DNA of 64,000 nucleotides from an uncultured SAR86 cluster bacterium (GCA_902532675.1 CACAIY010000003.1:36321-100320), one strand, 5' to 3'; numbered from the stretch's first letter, positions 35,712-45,547 are shown. Numbers and translations are program-made. Notes: generated from the letters alone by a model not told the origin.

Positions 35712-36176
35712 ATGAATCTGATAACTAAAAATTTTTTAACTTTCTCTATATTAATATTTCTTTGCGCCTGTTCTAAACCTGATTATGAACTATTTGGAGG
35801 GTCTCATGGGAATAAAAGTGATTTTCTTGGAAAATGGTTAGTTGTGAATTACTGGGCAGATTGGTGCCCACCCTGTATCAAGGAAATGCCAGAATTAGAA
35901 AGCTTTTATAAGCAAAATAAGAGTAAAGCTCTTGTTCTAGCATATAATTTTGATCGGCTAGAAGGTGAAGAGCTTAGAGATCAAATAGAAAGGTTTAAAG
36001 TTAATGTACCAAGTATTCTTACAGACCCAGGCTTATTGTTTGGATGGGCAGCTCCTCCTAGTCTACCAGCAACTTATATATTAACTCCTGATGGTAATTT
36101 AGTAGAGACACTCATAGGTCCTCAAACTAAGGAAAGTATTGAAGAAATTATCTCAAAACATGAGAAATCAAATTGA
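35712..36176 (+). CDS. TlpA-like thioredoxin-fold lipoprotein
   Basis: This 154-residue protein has a lipoprotein signal ending LCAC (Cys20) and a TlpA/ResA-like thioredoxin domain: FLGKWLVVNYWADWCPPCIKEMPEL with the redox pair CPPC, and a cis-proline in PPSLPATYILTPDG. It is predicted to be a membrane-anchored periplasmic reductant, for example for cytochrome or oxidoreductase thiols. It stands between the divergent arsC-like gene and the convergent M23 gene, whose end it overlaps by 9 bases. Confidence 0.9.
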   Translation: MNLITKNFLTFSILIFLCACSKPDYELFGGSHGNKSDFLGKWLVVNYWADWCPPCIKEMPELESFYKQNKSKALVLAYNFDRLEGEELRDQIERFKVNVPSILTDPGLLFGWAAPPSLPATYILTPDGNLVETLIGPQTKESIEEIISKHEKSN

Positions 36177-37028
36177 ACCATTCAGGAATATTTCTGGATT
36201 AATTGCTACGCCCATTAGATAAACTTCCCAATGCAGGTGCGGACCAGTTACTCTCCCAGTTTGTCCAATTAAACCAATTAAATCTCCCTTTTTTACTTTA
36301 TCTCCATTTTTAATTTTTATTTGACTGAGGTGGGAATAACTACTCACCAAACCCCCTCCGTGATTTATATAAATCACATTACCTTTATAAAAGAAGTTTG
36401 AAGCAATAATTATCTCTCCGCTTAAAGGAGCTGATACTTCAGATCCTTCAGGAGCAGCAATGTCCATACCGCTATGTCTGTTTCTAGGTTGATTATTAAT
36501 AAACCTTCTCACGCCAAACTCACTACTGATTTGACCCTTCGCAGGTTCGATCATTGCCCAATCTTTTAATTTTATCGGGGTGTAAGTATTTTTTGCTTCC
36601 TGACTTAATCTGTATTCTCTTCTGATCCTAGGCTGAAGCTCTTCACCAGGACTTACATAGTCATTATTTGAGATAGTAATTCTTGATTCTCTGTAATTTT
36701 TATCGAATATCTTATTTGAGTTCAATAAGGCACCTCCTTGCTTTACTTCAACTTTTTCACTCTTAAAATCTAAAGGAATTGGGATAAATATCTTAGATTG
36801 ATAAAGAGAATACTTGCAGATAGAAGATGCAAGACCTTCTGTATTTAATTTTGTATTACTATCAAAATCTATATTTTTAATATCGATACTAAGAACACCC
36901 CCAGGGTAAGGACTGTTAATAGGAAATTGACAGGTATCAAAAAGGGATAATTTTTGGTTAAAAGCACAAGAGCCTAAGAATAAAGTAAATACTATTGTTG
37001 ATATTTTAATTCTCATCAGAGACATCAA
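36168..37028 (-). CDS. M23 family peptidase, lipoprotein
   Basis: This 286-residue protein has a lipoprotein signal with LGSC (Cys21). The C-terminal LytM/M23 domain (about 165-280) has the zinc ligands in NRHSGMDIAAPEGS (His and Asp) and GPHLHWEVY (HxH). The domain is intact, so it should cleave peptidoglycan crosslinks or act in cell-wall remodelling on the periplasmic side. Its start lies within the end of xseA (overlap 23 bases), indicating cotranscription with it. Confidence 0.9.
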   Translation of the reverse strand: MMSLMRIKISTIVFTLFLGSCAFNQKLSLFDTCQFPINSPYPGGVLSIDIKNIDFDSNTKLNTEGLASSICKYSLYQSKIFIPIPLDFKSEKVEVKQGGALLNSNKIFDKNYRESRITISNNDYVSPGEELQPRIRREYRLSQEAKNTYTPIKLKDWAMIEPAKGQISSEFGVRRFINNQPRNRHSGMDIAAPEGSEVSAPLSGEIIIASNFFYKGNVIYINHGGGLVSSYSHLSQIKIKNGDKVKKGDLIGLIGQTGRVTGPHLHWEVYLMGVAINPEIFLNGSI

Positions 37029-38358
37029 TAACTTTTGTGAAAATTTTACCCTCTTTAAGCTTACCTGTTATTTCATCTCCAACTTTCACTTGAGAGTAGG
37101 AGTTAATAACTTTCTCTTCCTTTCCTTTGGTCAAGATTGAATAACCTCTTGAAAGAACTGAAAGAGGACTAACTGCTTCAAGAGTATGGGAACTTGTTAA
37201 GAACTGGTTTCTTTTTTCTTCCAAGACCGCTTGCATTGACCTTCTTATATCTTTAATTGAATTTTCTATTCTATTCTTGTTATTCTCAACCATCATATAA
37301 GGAGAGAATTCTTTTAGTGATGAGGCAATGGAATTAACTTCTCCTTTAGAAATTAACAAGACTCTTTCTAGTAGATTAGCTAAATGAGTTTCTATTCCAT
37401 CAATTTTTTGCGAAATTTCTCTTAATTTATCTCCAGGGTGTCTAATAAGTTTAGTTAAGCCCCTAAAGCTCTCATTTTGATTTCTTAACTCATTATTTAT
37501 TTGTAAATAGAGATCTTTTTGTGCTGACGTTATAAGAGTTTTTAGATTGCTATGATTTTGACTAATTATTTCCGCAGCTGCTGAAGGTGTAGGGGCTCTC
37601 AAGTCGGCAACAAAGTCAGAAATCGTAAAATCAGTCTCATGACCTACGGCACTAACTAATGGTATCTCAGATTTAAAGATTGCCCTTGCAACAGATTCCA
37701 TATTAAAGCACCAAAGATCTTCTATAGAACCTCCACCTCTGGCTAGAATAATTAGATCAGAATTTTGAAACGTATTTACTCTCTCAATTGCTTTGCAAAT
37801 TTCATTTTCAGCTTGCTTACCTTGCACAGGAGTCTCAACTAAAGTTAATAGAACACTAGGAGATCTTCTTGACAGGACATTTATAATGTCTTGAAAAACA
37901 GCACCAGTTGCTGAAGTAATTACAGAAACTTCCAAGGGAAATTCTGGTAAATCCTTTTTATTCAGATCAGCAAACAATCCTTCTTGATCCAGTTTTTTCT
38001 TTAAATCTTCAAATGCTCTAAGAAGAGCACCTTCTCCAGATACTTCAATATGCTTAACATTAAATTGATAACGGCCAGTAGGAGAGTAGATGCTAACTTT
38101 GCCGTTAAGAATTAATTCGTCACCTACCTTTGGTTCGAAGAGCAGGTTTATGTTGTCGAATTTGAACATTACACAATCTAAGGAAGACTTTTTATCTTTT
38201 ATGGTAAAGTACCAATGACCTGACCCATGAGCGGTGAAGCTTGAAATTTCTCCTTGAATCCAGACATTAGAAAGGTCTTTTTCAAGCAAGCCTTTTGCTA
38301 GATCATTAACATCTGAAACGGAAATTATTTCTTGGTTATTTTGAACAAAACTATCCAT
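37006..38358 (-). CDS. xseA: Exodeoxyribonuclease VII large subunit
   Basis: From the ATG at the complement of 38356-38358 the protein has 450 residues. It has the N-terminal OB domain ISVSDVNDLAKGLLEKDLSNVWIQGEIS with GHWYFTIKDKKSSLDCVMF, the catalytic-core segments ITSATGAVFQDIINVL, ILARGGGSIEDLWCFN and PLVSAVGHETDFTISDFVADLRAPTPSAAAE, and a coiled-coil C-terminal region ending VLSRGYSILT. With XseB it degrades single-stranded DNA. A further in-frame ATG upstream (38412) would add a non-conserved extension. xseB is not in this window. Confidence 0.95.
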   Translation of the reverse strand: MDSFVQNNQEIISVSDVNDLAKGLLEKDLSNVWIQGEISSFTAHGSGHWYFTIKDKKSSLDCVMFKFDNINLLFEPKVGDELILNGKVSIYSPTGRYQFNVKHIEVSGEGALLRAFEDLKKKLDQEGLFADLNKKDLPEFPLEVSVITSATGAVFQDIINVLSRRSPSVLLTLVETPVQGKQAENEICKAIERVNTFQNSDLIILARGGGSIEDLWCFNMESVARAIFKSEIPLVSAVGHETDFTISDFVADLRAPTPSAAAEIISQNHSNLKTLITSAQKDLYLQINNELRNQNESFRGLTKLIRHPGDKLREISQKIDGIETHLANLLERVLLISKGEVNSIASSLKEFSPYMMVENNKNRIENSIKDIRRSMQAVLEEKRNQFLTSSHTLEAVSPLSVLSRGYSILTKGKEEKVINSYSQVKVGDEITGKLKEGKIFTKVIDVSDEN

Positions 38359-38417
38359 AAAATTAGACTCAAAGTATAACTTAGCTAGTGAATGAAGAGA
38401 TAAATAAATCAAATGAC

Positions 38418-39278
38418 ATGATAAAGGGTTTGAGTTCTCTTTTTATTGGTTCTGCTTTGTTGGGTATGTCTGCAATTTTTGTCCGTTACAGCGATTCTTC
38501 TCCTTCTTTAGTAGCTTTTTACAGAGCATTTCTTGCTTTACCTTTTTTATATTTGTGGGTCCTTATTGAAGGAAGATCATTTAATTTATCTTTATTAAAA
38601 AATAGGAAGTTATTTTTTATTTTACTTTTATCAGGATTTTGTTTTGCAGTTGATATGTCATTTTGGAATTGGTCTATAGCTTTTACATCAGTTGCTAATG
38701 CAACTTTAATGGCTAATACAGCACCTATATTTGTTAGTTTTATAGGATTATTTTTTCTAAGGCACAAAATAAAGCCTGAATTCTTTTTAATATTATTACT
38801 TGCAATGATAGGAGTTAGTTTAGTAATTCTTTCGGGTTCAAATGATAATAGTCCCAAAGTATTCGGTGATTTTTTAGGCATAGTTGCTGCTTTCTTTTAT
38901 GCAAGTTACATTCTTTCAATAAAATCCTTAACTGAAAAATTTTCACCAGCTCAAACCTTATTTTTAGCTACTATTTTCACCTCTATATTTTTAATCCCTA
39001 TTAGTTTTTTTGAGACTAGAGATTTAATTCCTTTATCAGCAGAAGAGTGGGGGATTTTATTCACTTATGCTCTGGTGTGCCAAACTATAGCTCAAGGGAT
39101 GATCACATACGGGATTTCTAAAATTTCTGCCCATTTATCTTCGTTGGTTCTTTTGATACAGCCTTTAGCTGCAGCACTTTATGGTTGGTTATTACTTAGC
39201 GAATCGATCTTGCCGATTCAGGCTATTGGAGGTTTGATTGTTCTTTTAGCTATTTATTTAGCTGCTAGGAATAATTAA
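38418..39278 (+). CDS. EamA/DMT family transporter
   Basis: This protein of about 286 residues has ten hydrophobic helices in two EamA halves. The first half shows SALLGMSAIFVRYS, AFYRAFLALPFLYL and NATLMANTAPIFVSFIG, and the second GIVAAFFYASYILSIKSL and HLSSLVLLIQPLAAALYGWLLLSE. It exports a small metabolite of unknown identity through the inner membrane. I chose the ATG at 38418; an in-frame GTG at 38388 would add ten hydrophilic residues. It is divergent from xseA and its end overlaps the convergent hydratase gene by 4 bases. Confidence 0.87.
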   Translation: MIKGLSSLFIGSALLGMSAIFVRYSDSSPSLVAFYRAFLALPFLYLWVLIEGRSFNLSLLKNRKLFFILLLSGFCFAVDMSFWNWSIAFTSVANATLMANTAPIFVSFIGLFFLRHKIKPEFFLILLLAMIGVSLVILSGSNDNSPKVFGDFLGIVAAFFYASYILSIKSLTEKFSPAQTLFLATIFTSIFLIPISFFETRDLIPLSAEEWGILFTYALVCQTIAQGMITYGISKISAHLSSLVLLIQPLAAALYGWLLLSESILPIQAIGGLIVLLAIYLAARNN

Positions 39279-40063
39279 TCCCATTTTGGTTCTCTTTTCT
39301 CGAGAAAGGCTGCTATGCCTTCTTGAGCATCAGGACCAGCAAAGGTTTCGGCGCTCTTTTTTCCTAAATAAGGTAAAGCTTCATCAAAATCCATGGCGTC
39401 TTGATTTACGTAAGCTTCTAGACCAAATTGCATAGTGCCAGGTGCTAGGTTGGCTAGATCAGATGCTAAATCAGCCACCACTTCATCAAGTTTCTCTTCA
39501 GGCACAGATTCATTGATAAGACCCCATTCTTCTGCTTTTTTTGCATCAATTGCTTGTCCTCTCATACAAAAATCAAGCCCGGCTCTTTTAGGCATGACTC
39601 TAAATAATCCTGCCATAACCATGTGTGGCCAAACTCCCCTTAAAATCTCAGGTGCAGAAAATTTTGCCTTATCAGTTGCTATCGCGTGGGTACAGTTAGT
39701 TACCATTAAAAGGGCACCAGCATGAACCGAGCCTTGTATCTTACAAATAACCGGTTTATAAAGGTGTCTTATTAATAAACTAATATCATCTGATCCTTCA
39801 ATTTTAGGCACATTAGATTCAGCCTTTTCTCTTCTTAAATCAGCTCCAGCACAAAAAACATCACCTTCAGCGGCTATAATCACTACCCGAATACTTCTTT
39901 CTTGTTTTGCATAGGCAAGGGCATAACAAATTTCATTCATCATTACATTGTTAAGAGCATTCTTTTTTTCAGGTCTATTCAATGTAATTGTCAGAATATT
40001 TTCTTCAACATTAATTTTAGTGGCTTGAAAGACTAGGCCTTCTAGAGATAATTCTTTAGTCAT
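39275..40063 (-). CDS. Enoyl-CoA hydratase/isomerase family protein
   Basis: This 262-residue crotonase-fold protein has ITLNRPEKKNALN, the oxyanion-hole segment AAEGDVFCAGADL, and HAGALLMVTNCTHAIATDKAKFSAPE. It hydrates or isomerises an enoyl-CoA. It is the last gene of the minus-strand carboxylase operon. In Pseudomonas Atu clusters the matching enzyme (AtuE) hydrates isohexenylglutaconyl-CoA, and in Liu clusters LiuC hydrates methylglutaconyl-CoA; which applies here cannot be told from sequence alone. Confidence 0.9.
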   Translation of the reverse strand: MTKELSLEGLVFQATKINVEENILTITLNRPEKKNALNNVMMNEICYALAYAKQERSIRVVIIAAEGDVFCAGADLRREKAESNVPKIEGSDDISLLIRHLYKPVICKIQGSVHAGALLMVTNCTHAIATDKAKFSAPEILRGVWPHMVMAGLFRVMPKRAGLDFCMRGQAIDAKKAEEWGLINESVPEEKLDEVVADLASDLANLAPGTMQFGLEAYVNQDAMDFDEALPYLGKKSAETFAGPDAQEGIAAFLEKREPKWD

Positions 40064-40071
40064 AGTTCTAT

Positions 40072-41841
40072 TTAGTTAATTAAGAAATCCGGCACATTTA
40101 CTTCTTTAGCTCTTAGGTATTCTCCTAAAGATTTAGCCTGCCCATCCAATCTTGTTGAAGAAGAAACACCATCTTGCAAAATATCATGAACGTAAAAATT
40201 TAAAGAAAGTATATTAGGTAATTCATGCCTATCTATCTCAAAATCTTTAAGATCAGGAAGAAGCTCTTTAAGTTTTTCTACAGTTAGGAAATCATACAAA
40301 TACGAATACGAATCTTGATTTTTAGCCCAAACTCCTAAGTTTGCACAACCTCCCTTGTCCCCAGATCTGGTTCCGTACAGCTTTCCAAATTGAGTCGATT
40401 GATAGTTTTTGATTTCAGGAAGTTTATTTTCATAAGGTTCTTTTTGATAGTAAATTTCTTCAAAGTTCATTTGACTTGTAGGCTGAACGTCAATAGTTTT
40501 TCCATCAATATGTACTTTCTCCGTAATAAATTTACTATCTATTAGAGCTGGCCAATATTGTATATAGGGCCCAGAAGCAATCCCCGATCTTCCTGTATAA
40601 CCAGGAATGCTTGCCAATCCTAATTCAACAATTTTTGCACTAAAAAGTCTTCCTACAAGATCTGGGTTTTGCGACATGACTGATATTCGCAAGGAAGCTT
40701 GTGCTTCTTCATTGGAGTTAGGATTAAGATGGTCAGTCCTTATCAATTGAACATCAACCTGATCAAATTGTTCTCTACCGCCAACATTATTAAAGATAAG
40801 ATCCGTAACCAATTTAGCTTTTTCTTCAATATCTAATCCCGTCAGCAATATCTCCGTACCGTTTCTAAATCCACCAGCAAGATTTACGCATACTTTATGA
40901 CTTTTAGGAGCACTTGAGCCTCTACATCCACTAACATGGACTCTATCTTCAGATTCTTGTTCCATTTTTAGAGTATCAAAATGCCCAATGACGTCTGGGT
41001 TTACGTAAGCGGGCGAGCCTATCTCATAAAGCAGTTGAGCTGTTACAGTCCCAACAGAAACTAAACCTCCAGTACCGGGATGTTTGGTAATAGTAAAACT
41101 CCCATCTTCAAATATCTCTGCTATGGGGTAACCTATATTTAAGAAAGAAGGCACTTCTTGGAAGAAAGAGTAATTTCCTCCAGTAGCTTGGGCCCCACAT
41201 TCAATTATATGCCCGGCAGCAAGAGCACCAGCTAAGGAATCAAAATTGTCTCTGGACCAATTGTATTTCCAAGCAGCAGGACCAATTACAACCGCAGCAT
41301 CAGTAACCCTTGGACAGACGACAACATCTGCTCCAGCGTCTAAAGCTTCTTTTATACCCCAAGCCCCAAAATATGCATTTGCCGTTAAAGGTGTTTTTTC
41401 GTAGTCGTGTAAAGAATTTCCCTTTTCAATGTTATTTAATGGTTCTTTGGCTTCTTTTAATTCTTCGAATCGAGGGATTAGGTTATCTCCATCAATATAA
41501 GCAACTTTAAGATTCAAATTCAATTCTTGGACAATCTCTTCTATTTTTGTTGCCATGGAAGAGGGATTTAAACCCCCCGCATTAGTAACAATCTTTATAT
41601 TCTTTTCTTCACAATTTTTTGCAACGTCTTTGAATTGTTTAAGGAAAGTCCCCACGTAGCCTTGATCTTCACCTCTCTTCATTCTTTGGTTATAAAGAAT
41701 GGTCATGGTTAATTCTGCTAAGTAGTCGCCAGTAAGAACATCTATAGGTCCCCCTTCAACCATATCTTTCGCAGCTGACAGTCTGTCACCATAAAATCCA
41801 CTGCAATTACCTATGATTATTTTCTCTTTATTAGCGCTCAT
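40072..41841 (-). CDS. AtuA-like protein (acyclic terpene utilisation family, DUF1446)
   Basis: This 589-residue protein matches the AtuA/DUF1446 family: IIGNCSGFYGDRLSAAKDMVEGGPIDVLTGDYLAE at the N-terminus, split here as IIGNCSGFYGDRLSAAKDMV, then ITNAGGLNPSSMATKI-like sequence, ADVVVCPRVTDAAVVIGPAA, and HIIECGAQATGGNYSF. The C-terminal part (about 470-589), with YGTRSGDKGGCANLGVWAKN, is the attached AtuA-like ferredoxin-fold domain. AtuA is needed for growth on acyclic terpenes such as citronellol in Pseudomonas, but its reaction is unknown. It sits between the biotin carboxylase and hydratase genes with short gaps. Confidence 0.88.
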   Translation of the reverse strand: MSANKEKIIIGNCSGFYGDRLSAAKDMVEGGPIDVLTGDYLAELTMTILYNQRMKRGEDQGYVGTFLKQFKDVAKNCEEKNIKIVTNAGGLNPSSMATKIEEIVQELNLNLKVAYIDGDNLIPRFEELKEAKEPLNNIEKGNSLHDYEKTPLTANAYFGAWGIKEALDAGADVVVCPRVTDAAVVIGPAAWKYNWSRDNFDSLAGALAAGHIIECGAQATGGNYSFFQEVPSFLNIGYPIAEIFEDGSFTITKHPGTGGLVSVGTVTAQLLYEIGSPAYVNPDVIGHFDTLKMEQESEDRVHVSGCRGSSAPKSHKVCVNLAGGFRNGTEILLTGLDIEEKAKLVTDLIFNNVGGREQFDQVDVQLIRTDHLNPNSNEEAQASLRISVMSQNPDLVGRLFSAKIVELGLASIPGYTGRSGIASGPYIQYWPALIDSKFITEKVHIDGKTIDVQPTSQMNFEEIYYQKEPYENKLPEIKNYQSTQFGKLYGTRSGDKGGCANLGVWAKNQDSYSYLYDFLTVEKLKELLPDLKDFEIDRHELPNILSLNFYVHDILQDGVSSSTRLDGQAKSLGEYLRAKEVNVPDFLIN

Positions 41842-41858
41842 GGTGTCTCCTAATTAAT

Positions 41859-43778
41859 TTAATCCACTATCATGAGCAAAGCTCCATTCTCAAGCTGATC
41901 ATCTTTTTTGATTAAAACTTGACTGACTTTTCCGTCTTCTATTGCTTTGACTTGATGTTCCATTTTCATGGCTTCTAGGATAACTAAAGTATCTCCTTTT
42001 TTAACTTTACTGCCTACTTTCACTTTTAAATCTATTACTTTGCCCGGCATAGGCGCTACAAGACCACCTGCTTGCAATTCTGATCCAGGTAAAGTGAATC
42101 TAGGGAGGATTTTTAGTAAAGCATCTCCCCAAGGACCATGCACAACAAGATCATCTTTTTTTCTGGTTACCTTAGAAAAGAATCTCGTGTTATTCACCTC
42201 TAGGTCTATTCCTGCAGTAGTCCATTGAAGTATATTTGCCTTAGTATTCTCATTTAGATCAAAGGAACTATCTCTATTTGCTTTGTAAGAAACATTTATT
42301 TCTTTATCAGAGTATTCAAAGCTTATTTTTTGTCTTGGCAGCCTGGAATTCCTCCAACCCGAAGGAGCTTCTTTCAACAAAGAAGCATTATTCCTGTTTT
42401 CACCTTGTATCCATAAAGCTGCTGCTGTAACAGCTTGCTCTAATTGCTGACCTTTTAAAATAACTGATCTTTGAGGTTTAGCTTTTTCTATGAAGTCAGA
42501 AGTTGTTTGCCCTTTATGGAACTGCTTAGATCTTAAGGAAGCTACAAGAAAATCTCTATTAGTTGTAACTCCTCCTATATGTAAAGATTGTAAGGCTAGA
42601 GCTAGCTTGTTTGCAGCATCTGTCCTATTTTTACCTTTAGCGATAACTTTAGCTAACATTGGGTCAAAATCTGTTCCTATTACAGAACCTTGTTCTATTC
42701 CTGTGTCCCATCTCGCATCGATACTTTCATCAGTTTCATAAGCAATAAGGGTTCCAGTAGCCGGTAAAAATTCATTGGCAGGATCTTCTGCATACAATCT
42801 AGCTTCAATAGAAGATCCTTCCCACGATATATCTTCTTGTTTATAACCTAGTTCTTCACCTCTAGCTATTCTTAACTGTTCATATACCAAATCCTTTCCT
42901 GTAACTTCTTCTGTTACAGGGTGTTCAACTTGTAATCTTGTGTTTACCTCAAGGAACCAAAACTCTCCACTTTTATCGTCAACCAGAAATTCAACCGTTC
43001 CTGCAGACTCGTACTTCAGCTTCTTTGCTAATTTAATAGCAGCATCTCCCATGGCTTCACGCATCTCAGGGTTAACTCTAGGTGAAGGCGATTCTTCGAT
43101 AATCTTTTGATGTCTTCTTTGTATAGAACATTCTCTCTCTCCTAGATGAACAACGTTACCGTGCGTATCTCCAAGAATTTGGATTTCTATATGTCTTGAA
43201 GAAGCCACATATCTTTCTATAAAGACTCTATCGTCTCCAAATCCAGTCATAGCTTCTCTTTGAGCACCTAATAACGACTCTTTTAGGTCCTTTTTAGATT
43301 CAACAATTCGCATACCTTTTCCTCCACCACCAGCAGCAGCTTTTATGAGTATGGGATACCCGATTGTATTAGCCTTTTTTGGATCAGTAGTCATCGGAAG
43401 GGTAGGGACACCTGCTTTTTCAGCAATATCTTTAGCTTTTAACTTATCTCCCATAGAAGTGATAACTTTAGAGCTAGGCCCAACCCAGATTAAACCAGCT
43501 TTGAGGACATCTCTAGAAAATTTGGCATTTTCAGATAGGAAGCCGTATCCAGGATGTATCGCTTGAGCTCCTGTTTGAATGGCAGCTTCTATTATTTCTT
43601 TACCATTAAGATAAGTGTCGGATAATTTAACAGCTTCATCAGCTTGCCTAACGAAAGGTGATTCCGAATCAGCATTGGTATAAACCGCTACACAAGAAAT
43701 TCCCATCTCATGAGCACTCTTAATTATTCTGCAAGCAATTTCGCCTCTATTGGCGATTAGTAATTTATGAAAAGTCAT
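41859..43778 (-). CDS. Acyl-CoA carboxylase biotin-containing subunit (methylcrotonyl/geranyl-CoA type)
   Basis: This 639-residue biotin-dependent subunit has the biotin carboxylase domain (about 3-445): ANRGEIACRIIKSAHEMGI, the ATP-grasp loop KAAAGGGGKGMRIV, GERECSIQRRHQKIIEE and VEFLVDDKSGEFWFLEVNTRLQVEHPVTE, given here in parts. The C-terminal biotinyl domain has ILEAMKMEHQVKA with the biotinylated Lys. It carboxylates biotin using bicarbonate and ATP for the partner carboxyltransferase. The start overlaps the upstream carboxyltransferase gene by 4 bases. The substrate is methylcrotonyl-CoA, geranyl-CoA or propionyl-CoA; the AtuA neighbour favours a branched unsaturated acyl-CoA. Confidence 0.92.
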   Translation of the reverse strand: MTFHKLLIANRGEIACRIIKSAHEMGISCVAVYTNADSESPFVRQADEAVKLSDTYLNGKEIIEAAIQTGAQAIHPGYGFLSENAKFSRDVLKAGLIWVGPSSKVITSMGDKLKAKDIAEKAGVPTLPMTTDPKKANTIGYPILIKAAAGGGGKGMRIVESKKDLKESLLGAQREAMTGFGDDRVFIERYVASSRHIEIQILGDTHGNVVHLGERECSIQRRHQKIIEESPSPRVNPEMREAMGDAAIKLAKKLKYESAGTVEFLVDDKSGEFWFLEVNTRLQVEHPVTEEVTGKDLVYEQLRIARGEELGYKQEDISWEGSSIEARLYAEDPANEFLPATGTLIAYETDESIDARWDTGIEQGSVIGTDFDPMLAKVIAKGKNRTDAANKLALALQSLHIGGVTTNRDFLVASLRSKQFHKGQTTSDFIEKAKPQRSVILKGQQLEQAVTAAALWIQGENRNNASLLKEAPSGWRNSRLPRQKISFEYSDKEINVSYKANRDSSFDLNENTKANILQWTTAGIDLEVNNTRFFSKVTRKKDDLVVHGPWGDALLKILPRFTLPGSELQAGGLVAPMPGKVIDLKVKVGSKVKKGDTLVILEAMKMEHQVKAIEDGKVSQVLIKKDDQLENGALLMIVD

Positions 43779-45430
43779 AGTCTGTATACTCCATATCCAG
43801 GTGCACCTTCAATATTCCTTCCACTAACAAGCGATAAACAAATTCCTAATACCGTCCTAGTGTCTCTCGGATCGATGATTCCATCATCACTAATTGCACC
43901 AGTAGCTCTTAATGCAAGGGAGCCTTCTTCTTGGACTCTTTCTGCATAAGCAACCATTTTGGCATCTTCTTTTTCATCAAACTTTTCTCCTAATCTTGCA
44001 GCTCTTGCTCTTCTAACAATAGACATAACCCCAGCAATTTGTTGAGGTCCCATAACAGCAATCTTTGCTGTGGGCCAAAGAAAAGTAAATTTGTTATCGT
44101 AGGCTCTTCCAGACATGGCATAAGTACCTGCCCCGTAGCTTGCACCTAAAATAACCGTTAAGTGAGGCACTGTTGAATTAGATACAGAATTAAGGAATTG
44201 AGCTCCTTTTTTTATTTGACCGTCTCTTTCATAATCTTTACCTACAACAAAACCTGTTATGTTTTGTAAGAAGATAATAGGAACATCTATCTGGTTACAT
44301 AATTGAACAAAGTGAGCACCTTTCGATGCCGTATCTGGAAAGATAGGCCCATTATTTCCTAGAACACCTACGGTATATCCATGAATGGAGGCAAATCCAC
44401 AAACTATGGTTGGCCCAAATAAAGGTTTAAATTCTTCAAACCGAGATCCATCAGTGATTCTTCCAATTACTTCCCTTACATCAAAAGGTCTTTTTAAATC
44501 TGGATCCACAAGCCCAAGTAAATCTTCCGAATCGAGTACAGGATCATCTGGTCTAAGTTTAGGTCTAGCACCTTCTTTTCTCCAATTTAAATGTGAAACC
44601 ACCTCTCTGCCTATCCTTAAAGCATCCATTTCATCTTCAGCTAGATAGTCAGCTAAACCAGAAGTTTCAGCATGCATTTGGCCTCCGCCTAAAGTCTCAT
44701 CATCAGACTCTTCTCCTGTAGCCATTTTAACAAGTGGCGGACCTCCTAAGAAAACCTTAGATTGCTTTTTAATAAAAATATTATAATCAGACATACCGGG
44801 TTGATAGGCTCCTCCTGCAGTAGATGAACCAAAAACAATAGAAATTGTAGGTATTCTTAATTTAGATAATTCCGTTACATCGTAGAAAGTTCTTCCTGAC
44901 TCGGCAAAATGACCCGCACCTAGAATAGTTCCTCTGGATTGACCTTTACCTTTACCTCCTCCCATTCTTAAATCACCACCAGCAGACTCTACAAACTGAA
45001 CATAAGGTATTTTGTTAACTCGTGATATTTCCATTGCCCTAGTCCATTTTTTCCCTGAAAAAGCGTGCATAGCTCCAGCTAGAACGGTAGGATCGTTTGC
45101 AAAGATAACGCACTCGGTACCAGCAACTATTCCTATTCCTGCAACAGCACCTCCACCTACCGGGTAGTCCGATGCGTATGCTGCTAAAGAGCTTATTTCC
45201 AAAAAGGGAGTATCAGGGTCGATGAAGTTAGCTATTCTATCTCTAACTGACATTTTGCCTCTTGCCGCTAGTCTTTCATGGTGATGCATGCCCCCACCTA
45301 ACTCAACAAAGTCTAATAAGTCTTCAATACCATCTAATCTTTCCAACATAGCGGCTTTGTATGTAGCAAATTCTTCAGATTTATTGTCAATATTTGAAAC
45401 AACAGGAGGGGCTAATAGAGTATTCTTCAT
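43775..45430 (-). CDS. Acyl-CoA carboxyltransferase subunit
   Basis: This 551-residue carboxyltransferase has the crotonase-like halves: LLDFVELGGGMHHHERLAARGKMSVRDRI at the N-terminus and VEFAYAGDLR-like FVQFVESAGGDLRMGGG with GSSTAGGAYQPGMSDY. The C-terminal half has GNNGPIFPDTASKGAHFVQLC and ILGASYGAGTYAMSGRAYDN. It is the beta subunit of a methylcrotonyl/geranyl-CoA-type carboxylase, the first gene of a four-gene operon (carboxyltransferase, biotin carboxylase, AtuA-like, enoyl-CoA hydratase). No separate isovaleryl- or citronellyl-CoA dehydrogenase is adjacent, which would have helped decide the substrate. Confidence 0.92.
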   Translation of the reverse strand: MKNTLLAPPVVSNIDNKSEEFATYKAAMLERLDGIEDLLDFVELGGGMHHHERLAARGKMSVRDRIANFIDPDTPFLEISSLAAYASDYPVGGGAVAGIGIVAGTECVIFANDPTVLAGAMHAFSGKKWTRAMEISRVNKIPYVQFVESAGGDLRMGGGKGKGQSRGTILGAGHFAESGRTFYDVTELSKLRIPTISIVFGSSTAGGAYQPGMSDYNIFIKKQSKVFLGGPPLVKMATGEESDDETLGGGQMHAETSGLADYLAEDEMDALRIGREVVSHLNWRKEGARPKLRPDDPVLDSEDLLGLVDPDLKRPFDVREVIGRITDGSRFEEFKPLFGPTIVCGFASIHGYTVGVLGNNGPIFPDTASKGAHFVQLCNQIDVPIIFLQNITGFVVGKDYERDGQIKKGAQFLNSVSNSTVPHLTVILGASYGAGTYAMSGRAYDNKFTFLWPTAKIAVMGPQQIAGVMSIVRRARAARLGEKFDEKEDAKMVAYAERVQEEGSLALRATGAISDDGIIDPRDTRTVLGICLSLVSGRNIEGAPGYGVYRL

Positions 45431-45547
45431 AATATGTTTATATTAACGCTTTATTTAAGCTCTTAAATTTTTAACTTCTTGTTAATTTAGTGCATTGAAT
45501 ATTAACAATAAGATTTTGTTAGGCAAAGAAATATTTACTCAAAAGCA

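Noticed and set aside
38359-38412. Extended N-terminus of XseA
   Set aside because: The added residues are not family-like, and the extension would overlap the divergent transporter region; ATG at 38358 fits XseA length.
43767-45430. Plus-strand reading frames inside the carboxylase genes
   Set aside because: Shadows of strongly conserved genes on the minus strand.
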